Notes under the pieces: model-generated
Databases searched by the model: none
Told to the model about the DNA's origin: nothing
Seen by the model: only the letters and a program-made list of their open reading frames with translations
Assembly: GCA_008931825.1 (NCBI GenBank)
Contig: QXVZ01005388.1
Coordinates: forward strand, 1-36,623
Direction of reading: 5' to 3'
DNA length: 36,623 bases
Origin: Phallusia fumigata
Taxonomy: Eukaryota > Chordata > Ascidiacea > Phlebobranchia > Ascidiidae
Position numbers and translations under genes: made by a program
Part shown: positions 34,170 through 36,623 of the stretch, piece after piece
Layout of the letters: each line of letters starts with the position of its first letter
Numbering within the stretch: the first letter of the stretch is position 1

Positions 34170-35018
34170 ATGCCAAACAACAATACTGACATTGAAAAAC
34201 GTTATGTTTGCAATCTATCCCCAACAACAATAGAAAAAGCAGTCAAAGAATTGCGTGAGCCCAAGTACAATGTGAAACGACTAGAGGAAATTGACAAGCT
34301 TAAGAGTGCCTTTCTGGAAAGCAAAACTGGAGAGTTACTGAGATCAGACGATTTGTTTTTTCTCATGTTTCTGAGGGCTAAAAAGTTTGATCAACTCAAA
34401 GCTCTTACAATGATGTCCAATTACCACAAACAGAGGAAGAGTTGGCCGGAATTATTTGAGAAAGTAAACAACCCTATCACTTTGGAACCAGTGCTTAAAG
34501 CTGGTTGCATGGCAAAATTGCCTTTGCCAGCAAAAGATGGATCAACAGTTGTTGTTGGGATGCCAGGCAAAAAGGAAGGCATGCATGTGATTGAAATGAT
34601 TGCCTGCATTGTGCTAACAATTGAAAAGTTGTTAGAAAATGAAGAGGTTCAAGTACATGGAGTTACTGTTGTTGATGATTTGACCTACTATGATTTTGCC
34701 TTTGCCAAGCAAATGAGCCCCAAATTAGGCAAACAGTTTGCTGCTTTAATACAGGATGCCATGCCAGTTAGGCTCAAAAGTCTAAATATTGTAAATGAAC
34801 CCAAAATATTTAATGTCATACTGACATTACTTCGCCCATTTATGAAGGAAAAGATAAAAAGGAGATTACACATGCATGGTCACAACTTTTTAGGTTTGCA
34901 CAAAACCATTGATGTGAATGTGTTACCTAAACAGTTTGCTGGTAATGGCCCTGGGCTGGACTTTGAGAAGTGGAGATTTGAGTTGCTATCAAATATTGCA
35001 AAGTTCGGTAATGACTAA
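34170..35018 (+). CDS. CRAL-TRIO (SEC14-like) lipid-transfer protein, TTPA/clavesin/CRALBP family (intronless, 282 aa)
   Basis: Proteins of this family carry one hydrophobic ligand (tocopherol, retinaldehyde or phosphoinositide) in a SEC14-fold pocket and deliver it to membranes. The N-terminal CRAL-TRIO-N helices (about 15-85) include LSPTTIEKAVKELREPKYN and DDLFFLMFLRAKKFD, the usual RFLRARKF-type motif. The SEC14 domain (about 100-260) includes VHGVTVVDDLTYYDF and the gate region ending RPFMKEKIKRRLHMHGHN. That last block closely matches alpha-TTP, in which nearby basic residues bind PI(4,5)P2. LPKQFAGNGPGLD is the usual C-terminal LPxxFGG-like motif, but with AGN in place of GG. Length fits alpha-TTP (278 aa). 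The specific ligand cannot be told. It lacks introns, unlike vertebrate members. ATG context AAAAATGC; no in-frame ATG upstream. Confidence 0.9.
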   Translation: MPNNNTDIEKRYVCNLSPTTIEKAVKELREPKYNVKRLEEIDKLKSAFLESKTGELLRSDDLFFLMFLRAKKFDQLKALTMMSNYHKQRKSWPELFEKVNNPITLEPVLKAGCMAKLPLPAKDGSTVVVGMPGKKEGMHVIEMIACIVLTIEKLLENEEVQVHGVTVVDDLTYYDFAFAKQMSPKLGKQFAALIQDAMPVRLKSLNIVNEPKIFNVILTLLRPFMKEKIKRRLHMHGHNFLGLHKTIDVNVLPKQFAGNGPGLDFEKWRFELLSNIAKFGND

Positions 35019-35937
35019 TTTTTCTTTTCAAACAAACTGGGCGTGTTGTTTATACGTTTGTCGAACTAGACCTATTTTGTGTAATATTTTGTGTTCTGTA
35101 TGTGCATAAAACTTACATTTGGTTTTTCAATCGATTTATGTATAAGCTTTATATTTGTTGAAATATGTTTTTTGTAGCAGGGGCGAAAGTTAAAGGGGGA
35201 GATTTAATTGTATTATAATTTGTCAAAATGCGTGGTTATATACCAAGCTAAGCCGAAGTGCTGAAACAGAAGCAACTAATATAATTTAAACATGCACCAA
35301 GAATTTTAGTAGGTATAACCATGCTTTAGCAGTGGTTTTCAAACAAGTAGTTTAAAAAAACTATAAGGGGCTTCCCCATTTATGTTTGTGGCTACCAGTG
35401 CGACGTGAAAGAAAAATACTTGAGAGATATTTTGGCTAATATCTGCATAAATATTGCTTGTGTTCATTAAAATTGGAGATGCTTGGACGCCATCCGACCT
35501 AGGAGCATGTTTGATCTTTTAAGTTAATTGGACTTTACACCGAAACCATCACACCGTAAGTCAAACTGCAGAAGATTTATCAAGATAAATGTGCACATAC
35601 TCATATACTGTGATGACATTCACCGTACTAGGCTAACAAAGCGTACAAGATAAAAAAATTAAAACACAAGGTCTTGTTACTACATGACCACAGATGGAAA
35701 ATATATTACTTGTTTGTTTACAAAAGAACAGTTTAAAATCGATGTTTTAAACTCAGAAGGATTAAGTTCAAACTCCCCTATTAAATAAAATACCAATGTT
35801 AAACACAAAACCATTGTGGTGGAACCATTGTATTCAAACGTCACAATACCTTGTCACCCAGGAAACAGCTGATCGTTTTTAACTTTAGGGAAAAGTGGAA
35901 ATTCTTTATTGTGCTGAGCAGTGATATATATTGCAAC
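35019..35937. other. Spacer between the CRAL-TRIO gene and the last gene
   Basis: AT-rich sequence with no supported coding region. CAGGGGCGAA at about 35179 resembles a hAT terminus, but no matching inverted partner was found in the window. Confidence 0.4.
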
Positions 35938-36623
35938 ATGAATTTTATTTCGCCGAAAGCTTTATTGCTGATGTTGATTTGTTGTTTCCGTGTAAATTTA
36001 AGCACGGAGGGTGCCATGTCCAAGCATGCACCCAGAAGAGTCGAATTAAGTCTTTTGGAGACTTTACAACAGCCTGCCATGGGGATTACCAGTCAAGAAA
36101 GTGACTGGTCGTACACTAGCTTGTGGCTAAAGATTTACTTGATCCAGTTTGTTGTGATTATGCTCGTGTACCTCAACATCAGACGAATTTTAATTCAGCG
36201 AAGAAATTCGCTGATTGAGGTAAGATGGCATTAAAATTATTAGTTGGAGTATAGCAATTGAATTTCATTAATCTGTTAGGTGTGGCATGGTTGAGGACCT
36301 CGAACTGTTTTTTTAACTAAAAAAATTAGCCTATTTATGTTTTTTGTAGACTCTAAAGCACAAGCAGCAACAACGTCAGGTTTTGGTCGCCAAGTTTAAA
36401 CAAATTGTCAAAATAATTGAAGAGGGAAAGCTTGGATGTCGCAGGCCAAAATCAAATTTCTCTCAAAGAATTCGTAAAAAGAGAATGAGATTCAGACGAA
36501 AGTCAAGAAAAACTCGAAGGCGATATTTTCCGCCGCAAACATTTGAAATTGCCATTGAAGTGGAAAATACCCCGACTACCAAATACCTGGACTTCGAAAA
36601 CAATTGGGCCGGATGTTGCTACC
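35938..36623 (+). CDS. Unrecognised secreted/single-TM protein, 5' part only
   Basis: Exon 1 (35938-36219) joins in frame through a good GAG/GTAAGA donor and TTTTTGTAG acceptor to exon 2 (36350 onward), which is open to the window edge. The ATG at 35938 starts a likely signal peptide (MNFISPKALLLMLICCF, residues 1-22). A second hydrophobic helix at about 62-81 (LWLKIYLIQFVVIMLVYLNI) is probably a membrane span, followed by an arginine-rich stop-transfer segment IRRILIQRR. Exon 2 encodes a very basic stretch (RIRKKRMRFRRKSRKTRRRY, about residues 132-151), then a more acidic part. I do not recognise a family. The open frame extends upstream to 35851, so an earlier start or exon is possible. At least 185 residues are present; the C-terminus is outside the window. 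Confidence 0.55.

Overview
The window is animal nuclear DNA. It is AT-rich, with spliced genes, short GT-AG introns (down to about 60 bp) and no prokaryote-style operons. The proteins are metazoan orthologues: kinesin-II KIF3B, PRAS40, FERRY3/C12orf4, UVSSA, RYBP/YAF2, a SAMD10/12-type SAM protein and AIRIM/C1orf109. Divergence, gene compactness and unmerged haplotype copies around single N bases suggest an invertebrate deuterostome with a very polymorphic genome. A tunicate such as Ciona is my best guess; this is inference from general knowledge, not a database match.

Layout. Bases 1-11122 hold no gene I can support. They contain two assembly junctions with duplicated allelic sequence (N at 3407 and 4908), a cluster of CRE-like sites and a small tandem hairpin repeat. 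At 11123-11663 there is a GC-richer, open stretch that looks like the last exon of an unidentified plus-strand gene. It is split by a 186-bp MITE-like insertion and followed by a poly(A) signal. KIF3B follows complete (12269-17328, 16 exons, 744 aa). Then come a five-exon SAM-domain gene (18738-19573), an intronless AIRIM-like gene (19894-20490) and a RYBP/YAF2 gene (20730-21173), close together on the same strand. AKT1S1/PRAS40 occupies 23231-26027 in eight exons. After a 1.8-kb spacer with a hAT-like MITE come intronless UVSSA (27856-29829), FERRY3 (30756-33296, with its middle lost in an assembly gap), an intronless CRAL-TRIO lipid-transfer protein (34170-35018) and the start of an unrecognised signal-peptide/single-TM protein that runs off the right edge.

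All supported genes are on the plus strand. They belong to unrelated processes: intraflagellar and vesicle transport, Ras/MAPK scaffolding, ribosome biogenesis, Polycomb, mTORC1, transcription-coupled repair, endosomal mRNA transport and lipid transport. I see no dedicated new system. The most unusual observations are a 442-bp block with no differences between two otherwise diverged allelic copies, the MITE inside a putative coding exon, and two GC-AG introns whose use is forced by reading frame.
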